This document shows, piece after piece, positions 8,851 through 17,222 of a DNA stretch of 64,000 bases. Made by a program: the position numbers and the translations under genes. This stretch comes from Micromonospora sp. HK10 (GTDB taxonomy: Bacteria > Actinomycetota > Actinomycetes > Mycobacteriales > Micromonosporaceae): the NCBI RefSeq assembly GCF_000982955.1, contig NZ_KQ058850.1, forward strand, positions 46,537 through 110,536, read 5' to 3'. The number at the start of each line of letters is the position of its first letter. The first letter of the stretch is position 1. The notes below the pieces were generated by a model. It made no database searches. It was not told the DNA's origin and worked only from the letters and a program-made list of their open reading frames with translations.

Positions 8851-8895
8851 GCGTCAGCATATGCTGACGCCACGCCGTCGTCAATAGATGCTGAC
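8851..8895. promoter_or_regulatory. two operator-like palindromes upstream of the HTH/Clp-N operon
   Basis: GTCAGCATATGCTGAC (8853-8868) is a perfect palindrome, extended to 20 bp by flanking GC. A second, imperfect copy, GTCAATAGATGCTGAC, lies at 8880-8895 with centres 27 bp apart. Both share the ATGCTGAC half-site. They lie between the HTH gene start and the divergent epoxide hydrolase gene and are the obvious binding sites for the HTH protein. Confidence 0.7.
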
Positions 8896-8969
8896 GGGGG
8901 CCTTCCCAGCCACCCGGGCCCCGATGCGCGCGGCGTTCGACCGCTTGCGGCCGGTGGGATCATGACCGG

Positions 8970-10058
8970 ATGACGCCCTTCCACATCGACGTGCCCGAAG
9001 CCGTCCTGGTCGACCTGCGGGAGCGGCTGTCACGGGCCCGGCTCGCGCCGGCCACCCCCGGCGAGCCGTGGGCTGCCGGCACCGACCCGGGGTACCTGGC
9101 GGCGCTGGTGCGGTACTGGCGCGACGGATTCGACTGGCGTGCGGTCGAGCGCGCACTGAATCGGTACCCCCAGTTCGTCACCACGGTCCGCGGCGCGCCG
9201 GTCCACTTCGTCCATGTCCGCTCGGCATCGCCCGGCGCCACGGCGCTGATCCTGACCCACGGCTGGCCCGGCACGTACACGGAGATGCTGCCCCTGGTGT
9301 CCCGGCTCGCGGACTTCGACCTCGTCATACCGAGCCTGCCCGGCTTCGTCTTCTCCGGACCACTCGCCGAGGGCCCGACGACCGAGGCGGCCGTCGCGGA
9401 CGTGTGGGCTGAGCTGATGACCGATCTGGGCTACCAGCGGTTCGGCGCCTACGGTGGCGACCTCGGGTCGGGCGTGTCGACCTGGCTCGGCGCCCGCCAC
9501 GCGGAACGGGTCATCGGCGTCTTCTCGCAGCACATCAAGTTCCCGCCGGCAGACCGCAGGGGCGACCTCAGCGCCGCCGAGGAGGCGTTCGTCGCGATGC
9601 TCGACGCGAAGGCCGACGACGACTGGGGCTACGGCATCATCCAGGGGACCCGGCCCGACACCCTCGCCGCCGCGCTGAGCGACTCGCCGTCCGGACTGGC
9701 CGCATGGATCATCGAGAAGTACCAGCGCTGGAGCGACTGTGGCGGCGACATCTCCCGCCGGTTCGACTTCGACGAACTGCTCACCACCGTGATGCTGTAC
9801 TGGGTCACCAACTGCATCGGCACGTCCTTCCGGCCGTACCGGGACGACCGCCTGGCCCCGGATCTGCCGATGGTCACCGTGCCCGCCGGCATCACGGTCA
9901 GCGTCGAGGACGCCGGCCTGCCCCGGTCGTTCGCCGAACGCACCTACGCCAACCTCACCCACTGGCGCGAGCCCACGGTCGGCGGCCACTTCTTCGCCCA
10001 GGAAGAGCCCGACCTGCTCGCCGCCGACCTGCGCGCCTTCTTCGGCGCGCTGCGGTGA
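8970..10058 (+). CDS. epoxide hydrolase family protein (EHN-type alpha/beta hydrolase)
   Basis: A 362-residue protein. The N-terminal EHN segment covers about residues 1-105 (FHIDVPEAVLVDLRERLSRA and YWRDGFDWRAVE). The alpha/beta hydrolase core follows, with the oxyanion HGWPGTYTEM motif, GLPGFVFSG, and the nucleophile elbow GGDLGSGVSTWLG, where Asp is the nucleophile. A late ATYANLTHW/GGHFFAQEEP region supplies the His. Bacterial members open epoxides to diols; the natural substrate is unknown. The ATG at 8970 was chosen because the frame is closed shortly upstream. It is divergent from the HTH/Clp-N operon and may share its operator region. Confidence 0.88.
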   Translation: MTPFHIDVPEAVLVDLRERLSRARLAPATPGEPWAAGTDPGYLAALVRYWRDGFDWRAVERALNRYPQFVTTVRGAPVHFVHVRSASPGATALILTHGWPGTYTEMLPLVSRLADFDLVIPSLPGFVFSGPLAEGPTTEAAVADVWAELMTDLGYQRFGAYGGDLGSGVSTWLGARHAERVIGVFSQHIKFPPADRRGDLSAAEEAFVAMLDAKADDDWGYGIIQGTRPDTLAAALSDSPSGLAAWIIEKYQRWSDCGGDISRRFDFDELLTTVMLYWVTNCIGTSFRPYRDDRLAPDLPMVTVPAGITVSVEDAGLPRSFAERTYANLTHWREPTVGGHFFAQEEPDLLAADLRAFFGALR

Positions 10059-10093
10059 CCCGGGCGCTCGACCGGCGGCACCGCTGCCGGGTC
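10057..10093. terminator. candidate terminator between convergent genes
   Basis: GACCCGG at 10057-10063 and CCGGGTC at 10087-10093 form a 7-bp stem enclosing a smaller GC-rich hairpin. It lies between the convergent epoxide hydrolase and response regulator genes. No T-tract is present. Confidence 0.4.
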
Positions 10094-10096
10094 CGG

Positions 10097-10744
10097 TCAG
10101 GGGGAAAGACCGGCCTGGATCGCCAGGATGGCGGCGCGTACCCGGTCCCGGCTGCCGGTCTTGGCCAGCACGTTGGTGACGTGCGTCTTGACGGTGCTCA
10201 TCGAGAGGTAGAGCCGCTCGGCGATCTCGGTGTTGTTGAGCCCGGCACCGATCAGGGCGAGCACGTCGGTCTCCCGGGCGGTCAGCTGGTAGGCCGCCAG
10301 CTCCACGCGGGTCGCCGGTCCGGTCGCGCGTACCCGGTCGAGGACGGCGCCGGTGACCTCGGCGGAGAGGATCGCCTCCCCGGCCGCGACGGTGCGCACC
10401 GCGGCGATCAGGTCGCGGGCGCTGCCCCGCTTGAGCAGGAATCCGCGCGCGCCGGCGGCGACGGCGTCCAGGACGTAGGCGTCGTCGTCGAAGGTGGTCA
10501 CCACGATCACGGCCGGGGCGTGCGGGATCGCGGCCAGCTCGCGGGTGGCCTGCAGGCCGTCGAGTACCGGCATGCGGATGTCGACCAGAGCGACGTCGAT
10601 GCGCGGGTCGTGACGTACGGCGTCGAGGAGCTGCCGGCCGTCCGCGGCCTCGGCCGCGACGTGGATGTCGGGTTGGGACCGCAGGATCAGGCTGAAGCCG
10701 TCGCGGACCAGCTGCTGGTCGTCGGCGATCGCGACCCGGATCAC
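10097..10744 (-). CDS. NarL/FixJ-family response regulator
   Basis: A 215-residue response regulator. The receiver domain covers residues 1-120, with the acidic pair at D8-D9 and the phospho-acceptor Asp55 (VALVDIRMP). The switch region is VVTTFDDDAYVLDAVAAGA and the conserved Lys follows in FLLKRG. A LuxR-type HTH lies at about residues 148-210 (LTARETDVLALIGAGLNNTE, STVKTHVTNVL). The start is GTG at 10744, overlapping the stop of the histidine kinase gene by four bases (GTGA), so the pair is co-translated. The targets are unknown; no adjacent transporter suggests a signal. Confidence 0.93.
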   Translation of the reverse strand: MIRVAIADDQQLVRDGFSLILRSQPDIHVAAEAADGRQLLDAVRHDPRIDVALVDIRMPVLDGLQATRELAAIPHAPAVIVVTTFDDDAYVLDAVAAGARGFLLKRGSARDLIAAVRTVAAGEAILSAEVTGAVLDRVRATGPATRVELAAYQLTARETDVLALIGAGLNNTEIAERLYLSMSTVKTHVTNVLAKTGSRDRVRAAILAIQAGLSP

Positions 10745-11853
10745 GGCGTCGCCACCGGCAGGTTGGCCTGGATGACGGTGCCGCCGCCAGGCCGCCGGCC
10801 CAACTCCCAGCTCCCACCGCGAGCGCGCACCCGCTCCCCGATGCCGAGCAGGCCCGAGCCGCGCGTGGGTGCCGAGGGCGGCCCGATGCCGTCGTCGCTG
10901 ACCCGCAGCCGGACGCGGTCGCCGTCGCGGACCAGCTCGACGCAGGCGGTCGTGGCTCTCGCGTGGCGGGCGACATTGGTGAGCGCCTCCTGGGCGATGC
11001 GGTAGACGGTCAACACGCCGACCTCGTCCAGGCCCGGCTCCGGGTCCAGCCGTACCCGCACCGTCACACCCTGCCGGCGCAGCGGCTGCGCGAGCAGCTC
11101 GTCGATGTCGGACAGGCGTGGCGGCGCGCTCACCGCGATCGCCGCGTCCGGGTCGCGCAGGTGCACGACGAGCGTGTCGAGCTCGCTCAGGGCGGTGCGT
11201 CCGCTGTCCGCGATCGCCCGCAGCGCCGCCCCCGGATCGGCGCTGAACTGGCCCGCCTCGGCTTGCACCACCATCGCGGTGACGTGGTGGCCGACCACGT
11301 CATGCAGCTCGCGGGCCAGGTTCGTGCGCTGCTCGAGCCAGGCCGTCTGGCCGCGCAGCTCACCTGCCTCCCGGGTCAGGGCACGGCCGCGCGACCAGGA
11401 CCGGAACAGGACCCCCAGGAGGTAGCCGGCCGTCACGAAGCCGATCGGCTGCTCGTAGAGCCCACGCTGGTCGAGCAGCGCGACGCTGAGGGCGCCGGCG
11501 GCGCCGGTCAAGCCGACCAGCCAGCCCAGCCACGGGCGTCGGGCCGGGTCTTCGCAGGTCGAGAGGAACACGAGGCCGGCGACCGCGAGGCCCAGCTGCA
11601 CCGACTCCCCGGTGCTCACCACCGCCACGAACCCGGCGCAGACCGCGAAGACCAGGCTCCGGTACGCGGGCCGCAGCGCCAGGGCGCCGAGGCCGACGGG
11701 CACCACCAGCCGCACCCAGCCCGCCGGCACGGCCAGGCCGCCCTCGACGGTCGTGACCACCGCGGCGATGATCAGGCCCGCCGCACCGTAGGTGAGCCGG
11801 CGCACTCGCCCCGGGTCGCGCCACCCTTCCCAGTTCCTGGTCCTCACCTGCAC
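10741..11853 (-). CDS. sensor histidine kinase, HisKA_3 (NarX/DesK-like) type
   Basis: About 370 residues. The N-terminal half has five or so hydrophobic segments (LIIAAVVTTVEGGLAVPAGW, LGWLVGLTGAAGALSVALLD and others) and no large sensor domain. The dimerisation domain has the phospho-acceptor His in NLARELHDVVGHHVTAM. The HATPase_c domain has an N-box (EALTNVARHA) and G-box motifs (DDGIGPP, GSGLLGIGERV). The start is uncertain: GTG at 11853 or 11847 both give a sensible short N-terminus, and a longer frame to 11943 is less likely. It partners the NarL-type regulator directly downstream and is divergent from the phosphatidyltransferase gene. Confidence 0.88.
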   Translation of the reverse strand: MQVRTRNWEGWRDPGRVRRLTYGAAGLIIAAVVTTVEGGLAVPAGWVRLVVPVGLGALALRPAYRSLVFAVCAGFVAVVSTGESVQLGLAVAGLVFLSTCEDPARRPWLGWLVGLTGAAGALSVALLDQRGLYEQPIGFVTAGYLLGVLFRSWSRGRALTREAGELRGQTAWLEQRTNLARELHDVVGHHVTAMVVQAEAGQFSADPGAALRAIADSGRTALSELDTLVVHLRDPDAAIAVSAPPRLSDIDELLAQPLRRQGVTVRVRLDPEPGLDEVGVLTVYRIAQEALTNVARHARATTACVELVRDGDRVRLRVSDDGIGPPSAPTRGSGLLGIGERVRARGGSWELGRRPGGGTVIQANLPVATP

Positions 11854-11988
11854 AGTCTCGGCGATCAGGCCGGACGCCGGACAGGTACCGGGGTACCGGA
11901 TCGGGCCGGCACCCCGGTGCCGCCCCCGCGACCAGGTCGGCACCGCGGGACGTTCCGCCCGGAACGGTCACCGCGCGACGCTGCGGAG

Positions 11989-12582
11989 GTGACTCTTGTC
12001 GAACCGCGCACCGCGACCACCATCGGCCCGCTCCGTACGGTCGCGAACCTGATCACCGCCATCCGTACCGTCGCCTCGGTCGCCGTCGGGGTCGCCGCCC
12101 TCGTCGCCGGCTCCGTCGGACTGCTCGCGGTGGCGTACGGCATCTACTGGCTCGGCGACGTGCTCGACGGCTGGGCCGCCCGCCGGCTCGGACAGGAGAC
12201 CCGGGCGGGAGCCGTATTCGACATCGTGAGCGACCGCGCCTGCACCGCCGTGCTCGGCGCGGGCCTGGTGGCGCTCATGCCCGACGTCGCGGTTGTGGCC
12301 CTGGTGTTCCTGCTCTCGTTCCTGGTGCTGGACACCATGCTGTCGCTGGCGTTCCTGTGCTGGCCGGTGCTCAGCCCCAACCACTTCCACCTGATCGACC
12401 GGCGGGTATGGGTGTTGAACTGGTCGCCCGGGGCGAAGGCCGCGAACACCGCGGGGGTGGTCGGCGCCATCGCGTGCGGGCAGTACCGGCTCGCGCTGGC
12501 CGTCGCCGTGGCGGTCGTCGGGGTGAAGCTGTGGTCAGCCGCGGCGGTGGTCCGGCTGCTCGACCGGGACGGCCGGGCATGA
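11989..12582 (+). CDS. CDP-alcohol phosphatidyltransferase family membrane enzyme
   Basis: A 197-residue integral membrane protein. It contains the complete family signature DxxDGxxARx8GxxxDxxxD, read here as DVLDGWAARRLG followed by AGAVFDIVSD at about residues 55-80; all five acidic residues that bind Mg2+ and the CDP-lipid are present. About six hydrophobic segments are seen. The enzyme would transfer a phosphatidyl or similar group from a CDP-activated lipid to an alcohol (inositol phosphate, glycerol phosphate or another head group); the acceptor cannot be read. Start is GTG at 11989; the ribosome site is weak. Its TGA overlaps the ATG of the next gene, so the two membrane proteins probably act together. 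Confidence 0.87.
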   Translation: MTLVEPRTATTIGPLRTVANLITAIRTVASVAVGVAALVAGSVGLLAVAYGIYWLGDVLDGWAARRLGQETRAGAVFDIVSDRACTAVLGAGLVALMPDVAVVALVFLLSFLVLDTMLSLAFLCWPVLSPNHFHLIDRRVWVLNWSPGAKAANTAGVVGAIACGQYRLALAVAVAVVGVKLWSAAAVVRLLDRDGRA

Positions 12583-13043
12583 ACAGCCTCGCCGAGGCGG
12601 TGCTGGCGCTCGGGTACGGTCTCGCCTCCGCCGTCGTCCCGCTCGTGAGCGCCGACGCCTACGCGGTCGTCGTCGGGCACCGTGGCGGCCACGCCCTGGT
12701 CGTCGTCCTCGCGCTGGCGCTCGGGCAGACCGTCGGCAAACTGCTCCTGTTCCAAGCGGCGCGAAGGGGGCGGCTGGCCCGGAAATTCGCGCCCCGGAGC
12801 CGATCGGCTCGCGCGGCGGCCCGGAGTGCCCGTTGGGCTGCGCGGGTAAAGCGTTGGCTCTCGCGTCGGCGCACCGCCCTGCCGACGGTGCTCGTCTCCG
12901 CCACCGTCGGGCTTCCGCCGCTGGCCGTGGTCAGCCTCGCCGCCGGCAGGGCGGGCCTTCGGCACTGGGAGTTCGCCGGCGCGTGCCTACTCGGGCGCGT
13001 ATCCCGTTTCGCCCTCCTCGTTCTGCCGGCGGCGCTGGCCTAG
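12579..13043 (+). CDS. small membrane protein, DedA/VTT-like
   Basis: A 154-residue protein translated from an ATG that overlaps the preceding stop (ATGA at 12579-12582). There are hydrophobic segments at about residues 5-25 and 38-55, then a basic region of about 30 residues (RSRSARAARSARWAARVKRW). Two more hydrophobic segments carry GLPPLAVVSLAAGRAGL and a GRVSRFALLVLP ending. The GLPP and GR-xRF elements resemble the VTT (SNARE-associated/DedA) family, whose members move or flip lipids. Coupling to a phosphatidyltransferase supports a lipid role. The family call is moderate because the central part is unusually basic. Confidence 0.65.
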   Translation: MNSLAEAVLALGYGLASAVVPLVSADAYAVVVGHRGGHALVVVLALALGQTVGKLLLFQAARRGRLARKFAPRSRSARAAARSARWAARVKRWLSRRRTALPTVLVSATVGLPPLAVVSLAAGRAGLRHWEFAGACLLGRVSRFALLVLPAALA

Positions 13044-14050
13044 CCGGAGGCCTCGTGGGATCGGGGCCCGCCGGGCACTGAACGGCGGGCAGCGCCGGCG
13101 ACCCGTCGTTGGACGATCAGCGCGGCCCACATGGCGGTCGCCGACGCGACCGCCGCGATGGTCGCCGCTGTGGCCAGCGTCGTCCAGTCCGCGTTCGGGC
13201 CACCGCCGTAGAAGCGGGCGGCGAGTTCTCCGGCCAGCGGATGCACCGACAGCATGCCGATCGGGCCGAGCAGCACCAGCAGCGCCCACCCACCACGACG
13301 GTCGCCGCGTGCCGCCAGCACCACGCCGACGAGCACCGCCACCAGGAGAAGTGCCGTCCCGGCGGCGGGCAGGATCTGCCGGGCGGGCCAGCCGTAGTAG
13401 CCGAGGAACACGTCGCCTCCGTTGCCGGCGAAGGCCGCCCCCACGGGCAGAGCCGCGGCGACGCCGGCGACGGGCAGCAGCCGTAGCCACCCGGGCGACC
13501 GGCTGGGCACGCCGAGCGCCACGAAACCGAGGCAGACCTGGGGGAGCAGGACGAACAGCGGAGGCCGGGACCGGTCGACGACGGCGGCGAGCGGTACGAC
13601 GGCGACGGTGAGGACAAGGGCGAGACCGATCGCCGCGCGGGTCCACCGGCCGGGTGCCGCCACGTGCGCCGCCGCGGCGAGCAGCCATGTCACCCACACG
13701 CCGAGACCGAGGGTGACGGACGTGCCGTGCTGTGCGACGCCGAACCACGCCGTCGTCCACGGACTGAGCTCCAGCGTGGCCCAGCAGCCGGCGAGAGCTG
13801 TGGCGGTCACCAACGCCAGTGTCGCGGCCAGCCGTAGGCCGGGGCCGACTCCGGTGGCGCCGACCGCGCGGAGCCGCTGGCGTAGGCCGCCGACGGCCAC
13901 GTCGGTCACGTCGGCCACCGAGGGCCACCTCCGGTCCGGCGAGGACAGGGCGAGGTACGTACCGGCGATCTCGGTGCCGCGCGCGTCGCGGTAGCCGGCC
14001 GGATAGCAGATCCGGACCAGTCGCAGATAGCGGCGTTCCAGGTCGCTCAT
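13040..14050 (-). CDS. multi-pass membrane protein of unknown function, PadR-linked
   Basis: A 336-residue protein. The cytoplasmic N-terminus (MSDLERRYLRLVRICYPAGY) resembles the start of many actinobacterial PadR-associated membrane proteins. Eight or more hydrophobic segments follow, with short charged loops. No catalytic motif is seen. The ATG overlaps the stop of the PadR gene by four bases, so it is the regulator's partner and is produced only when the PadR gene is. Its last codon overlaps the end of the convergent VTT-like gene (CTAG). The function is unknown; in similar pairs the membrane protein is thought to respond to membrane stress or drugs. Confidence 0.78.
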   Translation of the reverse strand: MSDLERRYLRLVRICYPAGYRDARGTEIAGTYLALSSPDRRWPSVADVTDVAVGGLRQRLRAVGATGVGPGLRLAATLALVTATALAGCWATLELSPWTTAWFGVAQHGTSVTLGLGVWVTWLLAAAAHVAAPGRWTRAAIGLALVLTVAVVPLAAVVDRSRPPLFVLLPQVCLGFVALGVPSRSPGWLRLLPVAGVAAALPVGAAFAGNGGDVFLGYYGWPARQILPAAGTALLLVAVLVGVVLAARGDRRGGWALLVLLGPIGMLSVHPLAGELAARFYGGGPNADWTTLATAATIAAVASATAMWAALIVQRRVAGAARRSVPGGPRSHEASG

Positions 14051-14403
14051 GCGATTCCTCCACTGAGTCGGGGCGTGCCTCGACGGGTACGTGCGGTCAA
14101 GCGGGCGGTCGCGGCCTCGACGTTGCGGCGCATCCGCTCGGTCTCGTCGGCGAGCAGGTCACCGCCGTGATTGGTGAGCCGGTAGTAGCGGCGCAGTCGG
14201 CTGTCCACCACCTCCTCCCGCTCGACGGCGACCAGACCCGCGTCGAGCAGCCGGTCGAGGGCGCCGTAGAGCGTGCCGGGGCGCAGTGACACGCGGCCGT
14301 CGGAGAGCCGGGTCACCTCGGTGATCAGGCCGTAGCCATGAAGTGGCTCCGCGGCCAACGCCGCGAGGATGAGGAAGGTGGGTTCGCGTAGCGGTGTCTC
14401 CAC
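14047..14403 (-). CDS. PadR-family transcriptional regulator
   Basis: A 118-residue protein of the short PadR subfamily. The winged HTH lies at about residues 5-80 (REPTFLILAALAAEPLHGYG, RPGTLYGALDRLLDAGLV, RRYYRLTNHG), followed by a single dimerisation helix with MRRNVEAATARL. It starts at GTG 14403; an extended -10-like TACATT on the minus strand (14415-14410) ends six bases before the start, so the transcript is probably leaderless. It is co-translated with the membrane protein gene below. PadR regulators of this kind repress their own operon until a ligand binds. Confidence 0.92.
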   Translation of the reverse strand: METPLREPTFLILAALAAEPLHGYGLITEVTRLSDGRVSLRPGTLYGALDRLLDAGLVAVEREEVVDSRLRRYYRLTNHGGDLLADETERMRRNVEAATARLTARTRRGTPRLSGGIA

Positions 14404-14612
14404 GCGCTCAATGTATCGGATGCAAAGGTATATCGGTACCCGTGTGTGGGTGCGGCTGTCGCCTGAATTGGGCTCGCCGGCCGGATGCCGCGGTGTGGTG
14501 TCCGGTCACCTGTCCGCAATCCGGCAACGATCGGGTCGACCAGCCGGTTGAACATGATCTTCATGGGTCGGAGACTCGGGGTGTCGGGTGGCACCTGGAA
14601 CACCAGTTGAAG
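14404..14612. promoter_or_regulatory. divergent promoter region of the padR-like gene and a small membrane protein
   Basis: The minus-strand promoter has TACATT at 14415-14410. ATGTAT at 14411-14416 and ATAT at 14429-14434 are the AT-rich elements expected of a PadR operator, though not a perfect palindrome. The right-hand part, up to 14612, holds nothing else I can recognise. Confidence 0.4.
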
Positions 14613-14921
14613 ATGAACGAGGAGCAGGCGATCCACGACCGGCTGATGGAGACTCGCCTCTGGTACACCCAGATTGCGGCGACGGTCGCCAGCAGCGCGA
14701 CGATCCTGACCCTCGGTGTGATCACCGCCGTGACCGGCGACACGGCCAACGTGGCAGCGAGTCTCGCCGTCCTCGGCTGCGGCTCGGGACTGGCGGCGGG
14801 ATCGTTCCTGGCCAGCAGGGGGATCAGGCGGGCCTGGCTCGACGAACGTCAGCGCCGTCAGGCGGACGAACGGCTTGCGGAGGAGCAGCCCGAGCCGGCG
14901 GCGGCACAGCCGGTGCCGTGA
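14613..14921 (+). CDS. small two-segment membrane protein, unknown function
   Basis: A 102-residue protein from the ATG at 14613. The N-terminal amphipathic part (MNEEQAIHDRLMETRLWYTQ) is followed by two hydrophobic segments at about residues 22-42 and 48-68. A charged C-terminal helix (RRAWLDERQRRQADERLAEE) and an Ala/Pro tail end the protein. The frame runs open further upstream, but that part has poor codon use. The family is unrecognised. It stands alone between the PadR pair and an ABC transporter operon. Confidence 0.6.
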   Translation: MNEEQAIHDRLMETRLWYTQIAATVASSATILTLGVITAVTGDTANVAASLAVLGCGSGLAAGSFLASRGIRRAWLDERQRRQADERLAEEQPEPAAAQPVP

Positions 14922-14951
14922 CGGGACCCGGTCGTGGTGTCGATCCGGGCA

Positions 14952-15929
14952 CTAGATCACCCGGCGTCGTACCCGCCACACCACCACGCCGATCAGCGCC
15001 GCGGCGGCGGCGACGAACAGCGCCGCCTCGATGAGCTGGAAGGTCCAGAACCGGTCGGCCGGGTGGTAGACCCCGAACTGCTGGATGCCCCGCGCGTGCA
15101 GGAACTGGTTGAGGTTGGTGCCGGCCCGGTTGGCGGCGTCCTCCAGCTGGTAGTACTCGGTCGAGCTCAGCCTGCGCCCGCTGGCGTCCGCGTAGCCGCG
15201 CTCGATCACCCAGTCAGCGACGCTGCGCACGGGTCGGTGCGCGGCGTCGGCCGTGGCGCCGCCGGCGGGGACCGGCCGCATGGTGGTGAGCGGGGTCGCG
15301 TACGCGGGACGGGCCAACAGCGCCACCGACATCCGGGCGGCGAGGAACGCCCCGAACGCGACGCCGAACGCGGGCAGGCTGCGCCGCAGGATCGCGCCGG
15401 CCGCGGTGGCGACGCCGAACGCGAACAGCGCGTACGCCACCGGAACAAGTCCCTCCAGGTCGAAGGCGTCGTACTGGAACCGGCCTTCCCACGCGTCGAA
15501 AGGCTGACGGAACCAGGTGAGCACCGCGGTGAACAACGCGGTGAGCGTGACGGTGACGCCGGCCAGTGCCGCGAGCTTGGCGGCCAGCCAGCGGGTCCGC
15601 GGCACGGCCTGCGTCCAGGCGAGCTGCCAGGTGCCGTCCTCCAGTTCGCGGGCGAGCAGCGGCGCACCGAGGAACGCGCCGATGACGACGGGGACCAGAT
15701 AGAAGGCCGCCAGGAGGTTCTCGACGTACCCGTACCCCTCGTCGAGCCGGCGGAAGGAGGCCACGCAGGCCTCGTCGACACCGGCCGGTCCGGCACAGCG
15801 GGCGGGACCGCCGGGGAACAGGTCGTGGGCCTGCGTGCCGAGCACCAGCAGGGCGATGCCGAACATGCCGACGAGTAGACCCAGGACGCAGACCTCGGTC
15901 CGGTGCTGGCGCCAGATCAGCCAGGTCAT
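14952..15929 (-). CDS. ABC transporter permease, ABC-2 type
   Basis: A 325-residue protein starting MTWLIWRQHRTEV, the usual N-terminus of actinobacterial permeases paired with YtrA-type regulators. The first membrane segment is at about residues 15-37, then an extracytoplasmic domain, and further segments at about 95-115, 130-150, 160-200 and the C-terminus (AALFVAAAAALIGVVVWRVR). ATG at 15929 overlaps the stop of the ATPase gene. It forms the channel for an unknown substrate; related operons respond to envelope-active antibiotics, which is the best guess here. Longer in-frame starts would run into the ATPase gene and are rejected. Confidence 0.85.
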   Translation of the reverse strand: MTWLIWRQHRTEVCVLGLLVGMFGIALLVLGTQAHDLFPGGPARCAGPAGVDEACVASFRRLDEGYGYVENLLAAFYLVPVVIGAFLGAPLLARELEDGTWQLAWTQAVPRTRWLAAKLAALAGVTVTLTALFTAVLTWFRQPFDAWEGRFQYDAFDLEGLVPVAYALFAFGVATAAGAILRRSLPAFGVAFGAFLAARMSVALLARPAYATPLTTMRPVPAGGATADAAHRPVRSVADWVIERGYADASGRRLSSTEYYQLEDAANRAGTNLNQFLHARGIQQFGVYHPADRFWTFQLIEAALFVAAAAALIGVVVWRVRRRVI

Positions 15930-16825
15930 GCCGCCACCTCCGAGGTGACCGCGCCGCTCGGCTCGGACGGCCGGCGCAGGTACGCCAGCACCAGGTCCTC
16001 CAGCGCGACCGGTTGGGCCTGCCACCCGGGCGCGGCCGGGAGCCCGCCGTCGCGTACCAGCAGGGTGGTGTGCCGGTCGCTGTGGACGGCCTCCACGACG
16101 GCGCCGGCCCGGTCGGGGTCGGTGGCCGTGCGCGGGCCGACGAGCAGCCGGTGCTCGGCGAGGAGGGCGTCGATGTCGCCGGTGAGCGTGACCCGGCCCT
16201 GGTTGAGCACGACCAGGTGGTCGCAGACCCGCTCCAGCTCGTGCACGACGTGGGAGGAGAACAGGACGGTCACCCCGCCTTCGGCGACCGCGCCCATGAG
16301 GACCTGGAGGAACTCGTGCCGGGCCAGCGGGTCGAGGCTGGCCACCGGCTCGTCGAGGACGAGCAGGTCGGGCCGCTTCGCCAGGGCCAGGGCCAGCGCG
16401 ACCTGGGCCTGTTGCCCGCCGGAGAGCGTGCCGGTGCGGCGGTCGAGCGGGATGCCCAGCTTCGCCAGCCGGCGTTGGGCCAGCCCCTGGTCGAACCGCA
16501 GGTTGCAGGCCCGGCCGAAGCGGAGCATCTCGGCGACGGTGAAGCGCTTGTACAGCGGGTGGTCCTGGGCCAGGAACCCGACCCGGGACAGAGTGTGCGG
16601 GGTGCTGGCGGTGACGTCGTGGCCGAGGACCTCCACGGTGCCGGTGCTCGGCGCCAGCAACCCGACGACCAGGCGCAGCAGCGTGGTCTTGCCCGCGCCG
16701 TTCGGCCCGACCAGGGCGATCACGCCGCCGGCCGGCAGGTTCAGGGTGCAGTCGCGCAGCGCCCAGCCCTTCCGGTACCGCTTGCCCACACCGTCGGTGC
16801 GCAGCGCGAACTCGGTCTCTGTCAC
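15926..16825 (-). CDS. ABC transporter ATP-binding protein
   Basis: A 299-residue ATPase. The Walker A motif is GPNGAGKTTLLRL at about residues 40-52, with the Q-loop in GFLAQDHPLY. The signature motif is LSGGQQAQVALALAL, Walker B is LLVLDEPVASLD, and the switch His is in LFSSHVVHELE. A C-terminal extension of about 80 residues follows the core, as in drug-type exporters. GTG at 16825 overlaps the GntR stop (GTGA), giving a regulator-ATPase-permease operon with four-base overlaps throughout. The operon is probably controlled by its first gene. Confidence 0.93.
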   Translation of the reverse strand: MTETEFALRTDGVGKRYRKGWALRDCTLNLPAGGVIALVGPNGAGKTTLLRLVVGLLAPSTGTVEVLGHDVTASTPHTLSRVGFLAQDHPLYKRFTVAEMLRFGRACNLRFDQGLAQRRLAKLGIPLDRRTGTLSGGQQAQVALALALAKRPDLLVLDEPVASLDPLARHEFLQVLMGAVAEGGVTVLFSSHVVHELERVCDHLVVLNQGRVTLTGDIDALLAEHRLLVGPRTATDPDRAGAVVEAVHSDRHTTLLVRDGGLPAAPGWQAQPVALEDLVLAYLRRPSEPSGAVTSEVAA

Positions 16826-17217
16826 GCCACGTCCTCGTTCCTGGTCTGCTGGTGGACGGAGGTGAAGAGCGCGTCGACCGCCTGCTCGTCGAGGCCGGCG
16901 GCGTAGGCGCGGCGCAGCCAGGTCGCCAGGCCGCGGCGCAGCGACGTGTACGTCGATGCCGACATCGCGGCCGACTGCTGTTCGTTGACGAACGTGCCCT
17001 GGCCGGGCCGGCCGGTGACCAGGTTCTCCTGCTCCATCTGCCGGTACGCCTTGGCGACGGTGTTCGGGTTGATCGCCAGGTCCTCGACCACCTCGCGGAT
17101 GAGCGGGAGGCGGTCGCCGGGTTGGAGGAAGCCCAGCAGCACCGCCTGGCGGACCTGCTGGACGAGTTGCAGGTACGGCGGCACGCCGGAGTGGGTGTCG
17201 AGCCGGAAGACGAACAC
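16822..17217 (-). CDS. GntR-family regulator, YtrA subfamily
   Basis: A 131-residue regulator. The winged HTH covers residues 1-75 (DTHSGVPPYLQLVQQVRQAV, LPLIREVVEDLAINPNTVAK, GRPGQGTFV as the wing). A short helical tail of about 50 residues is the YtrA hallmark and has no ligand domain of the FadR or UTRA kind. The start is GTG at 17217, with AGGGGGC seven bases upstream; the track frame to 17271 would read through the inverted repeat and is rejected. It is the first gene of the ABC operon and presumably represses it by binding the perfect inverted repeat directly upstream. Confidence 0.9.
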   Translation of the reverse strand: MFVFRLDTHSGVPPYLQLVQQVRQAVLLGFLQPGDRLPLIREVVEDLAINPNTVAKAYRQMEQENLVTGRPGQGTFVNEQQSAAMSASTYTSLRRGLATWLRRAYAAGLDEQAVDALFTSVHQQTRNEDVA

Positions 17218-17222
17218 GGTAG

